Source: Ralstonia sp. ASV6
GTDB lineage: Bacteria; Pseudomonadota; Gammaproteobacteria; Burkholderiales; Burkholderiaceae
NCBI RefSeq assembly: GCF_016429285.1
Contig: NZ_JAELUI010000049.1
Coordinates: 1-37,175 of the forward strand
Reading direction: 5' to 3'
DNA length: 37,175 bases
The position numbers were made by a program, and so were the translations under genes. Positions 36,550 to 37,175 of this stretch are shown piece by piece. A model generated the notes under the pieces. That model saw only the letters and a list, made by a program, of their open reading frames with translations, was not told the DNA's origin and did no database searches. How positions within the stretch are numbered: position 1 is the stretch's first letter; each line of letters starts with the position of its first letter.

Positions 36550-37175
36550 CTAGATCTCCAGCTTGCGGCCCCTTGTGGACTTGCGCAGGATCAGCTTGGG
36601 TTCCGGAAGCGAAGCCTTCGACTCCCTGCCATTGAGAATGTCGATCAGGTGCTGTGTAGCCAGCGCCCCCATGCGTTCGCCGCCCATGTCGACGGAGGTC
36701 AGGGTGGGGGTGACGTAGTCGCAGAAAGGGATGTTGTCGAAGCCAACCACCGAGCAGTCGTCCGGCACCGAGAAACCCAGCTCGGACGCCTGCTTCAGGA
36801 AACCGATCGCGATCATGTCGTTGAAGCAGATGACGGCATCCACGCGCTCCGAACCCAGCATGATCTTGGAGCAAATTCTGGCGCCCTCTTGCGGAGACGA
36901 TGCGTCAGTCTCGTAGCGGGGCAGGTCGAGCCGGTGAGCCTCAAGGCAAGCCAGAGCACCGGCGTAGCGCTCCTGATCGGCGCGCGACTTGTCGAAGCCG
37001 ATATAGGCAATCCGCTGATGGCCGCTCTTGACCAGATAGTTGGCCACCATGTAAGCAGCATCGCGGTTGTGCGAATCGATCTCCTGCTTGCCGTTGTCCT
37101 CGCGCCGATCGAAAAAGACGAACGGCTTGGGCAGTTCGTGAATCCACTCCATCTCTTCCTGGCGCAGCTTGGAGT
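36550..37175 (-). CDS. LacI-family transcriptional regulator, C-terminal part (cut by window edge)
   Basis: The last 208 codons of a LacI/GalR-type regulator; the frame is open to the right edge, so the N-terminal helix-turn-helix is missing. Visible are the periplasmic-binding-protein-like motifs: LPKPFVFFDRREDNG, DAAYMVANYLVKSGHQRIAY, AVICFNDMIAIGFLKQASEL, SVVGFDNIPFCDYVTPTLTS and the dimer-interface start VDMGGERMGALATQHL. Residues such as D in SVDMG and the FND-x2-A motif are usual for sugar-binding members. The ligand cannot be named. The gene reads toward the orphan response regulator, 109 bp away. Confidence 0.92.
   Translation of the reverse strand, partial: SKLRQEEMEWIHELPKPFVFFDRREDNGKQEIDSHNRDAAYMVANYLVKSGHQRIAYIGFDKSRADQERYAGALACLEAHRLDLPRYETDASSPQEGARICSKIMLGSERVDAVICFNDMIAIGFLKQASELGFSVPDDCSVVGFDNIPFCDYVTPTLTSVDMGGERMGALATQHLIDILNGRESKASLPEPKLILRKSTRGRKLEI

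Noticed and set aside
1-37175. CRISPR arrays, insertion sequences, tRNA or rRNA genes and phage genes
   Set aside because: No regular spaced repeats, transposase motifs, cloverleaf or rRNA-like segments were noticed on either strand.

Overview
The window looks like chromosomal DNA of a high-GC betaproteobacterium of the Burkholderiaceae, most likely Ralstonia or Cupriavidus. The signs are GC-rich coding with dense polycistronic operons, a PhaB closely resembling the Cupriavidus type, a phasin-like protein, a NodT-type outer membrane factor and an FNR with the full set of cysteines. There are no rRNA or tRNA genes, CRISPR arrays or recognisable insertion sequences. Both edges cut genes: a rhomboid protease on the left and a LacI-family regulator on the right.

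Positions 1 to about 27,630 form one functional block for life without oxygen and under stress. Left to right: rhomboid protease (-), PolX repair polymerase, BON protein plus an unknown gene, and a short ribosome hibernation factor (+); then a nitroreductase / secreted protein / PhaB operon (-), an alcohol dehydrogenase and B12-dependent (oxygen-independent) ribonucleotide reductase (-), and a divergent phosphotransferase/P-loop fusion (+); a small secreted repeat protein (-); a phasin / CBS / hydrolase / phosphoribosyltransferase operon (+); an FtsX-ABC-HlyD-OMF export operon (-); a NarL-type response regulator with a PAS histidine kinase (-); an FNR-type oxygen sensor (+); a six-gene operon of two universal stress proteins, two triple-BON proteins, a flavodoxin and a DksA-like protein (-); a CBS / DUF2892 / alcohol dehydrogenase operon (+); and a third universal stress protein (+).

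The main discovery is regulatory. Eleven 14-bp FNR-type palindromes (TTGAT-N4-ATCAA with 0 to 2 mismatches) stand in front of these transcription units. Each is followed, exactly 21 bp downstream in the direction of transcription, by a -10-like hexamer, usually TAnnnT. That is the geometry of class II FNR-activated promoters. The FNR in the window carries four cysteines (44, 47, 53, 146) suited to an Fe-S cluster and the E-x2-SR recognition motif for TTGAT, so regulator and regulon are clustered. The gene content closely parallels the DosR dormancy regulon of Mycobacterium tuberculosis (universal stress proteins, CBS proteins, nitroreductase, class II ribonucleotide reductase, phosphoribosyltransferase plus hydrolase, hibernation factor, carbon-storage genes, NarL-type two-component pair). 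I propose that it is a proteobacterial, FNR-driven counterpart.

From about 27,700 to the right end the character changes to ordinary accessory metabolism without FNR sites: LysR regulator / FMN alpha-hydroxy-acid dehydrogenase / MFS transporter, a large secreted ankyrin-repeat protein, a GlxA-type regulator divergent from a short-chain dehydrogenase, a remnant of a SnoaL-like gene, an orphan OmpR-type response regulator and the partial LacI-type regulator.
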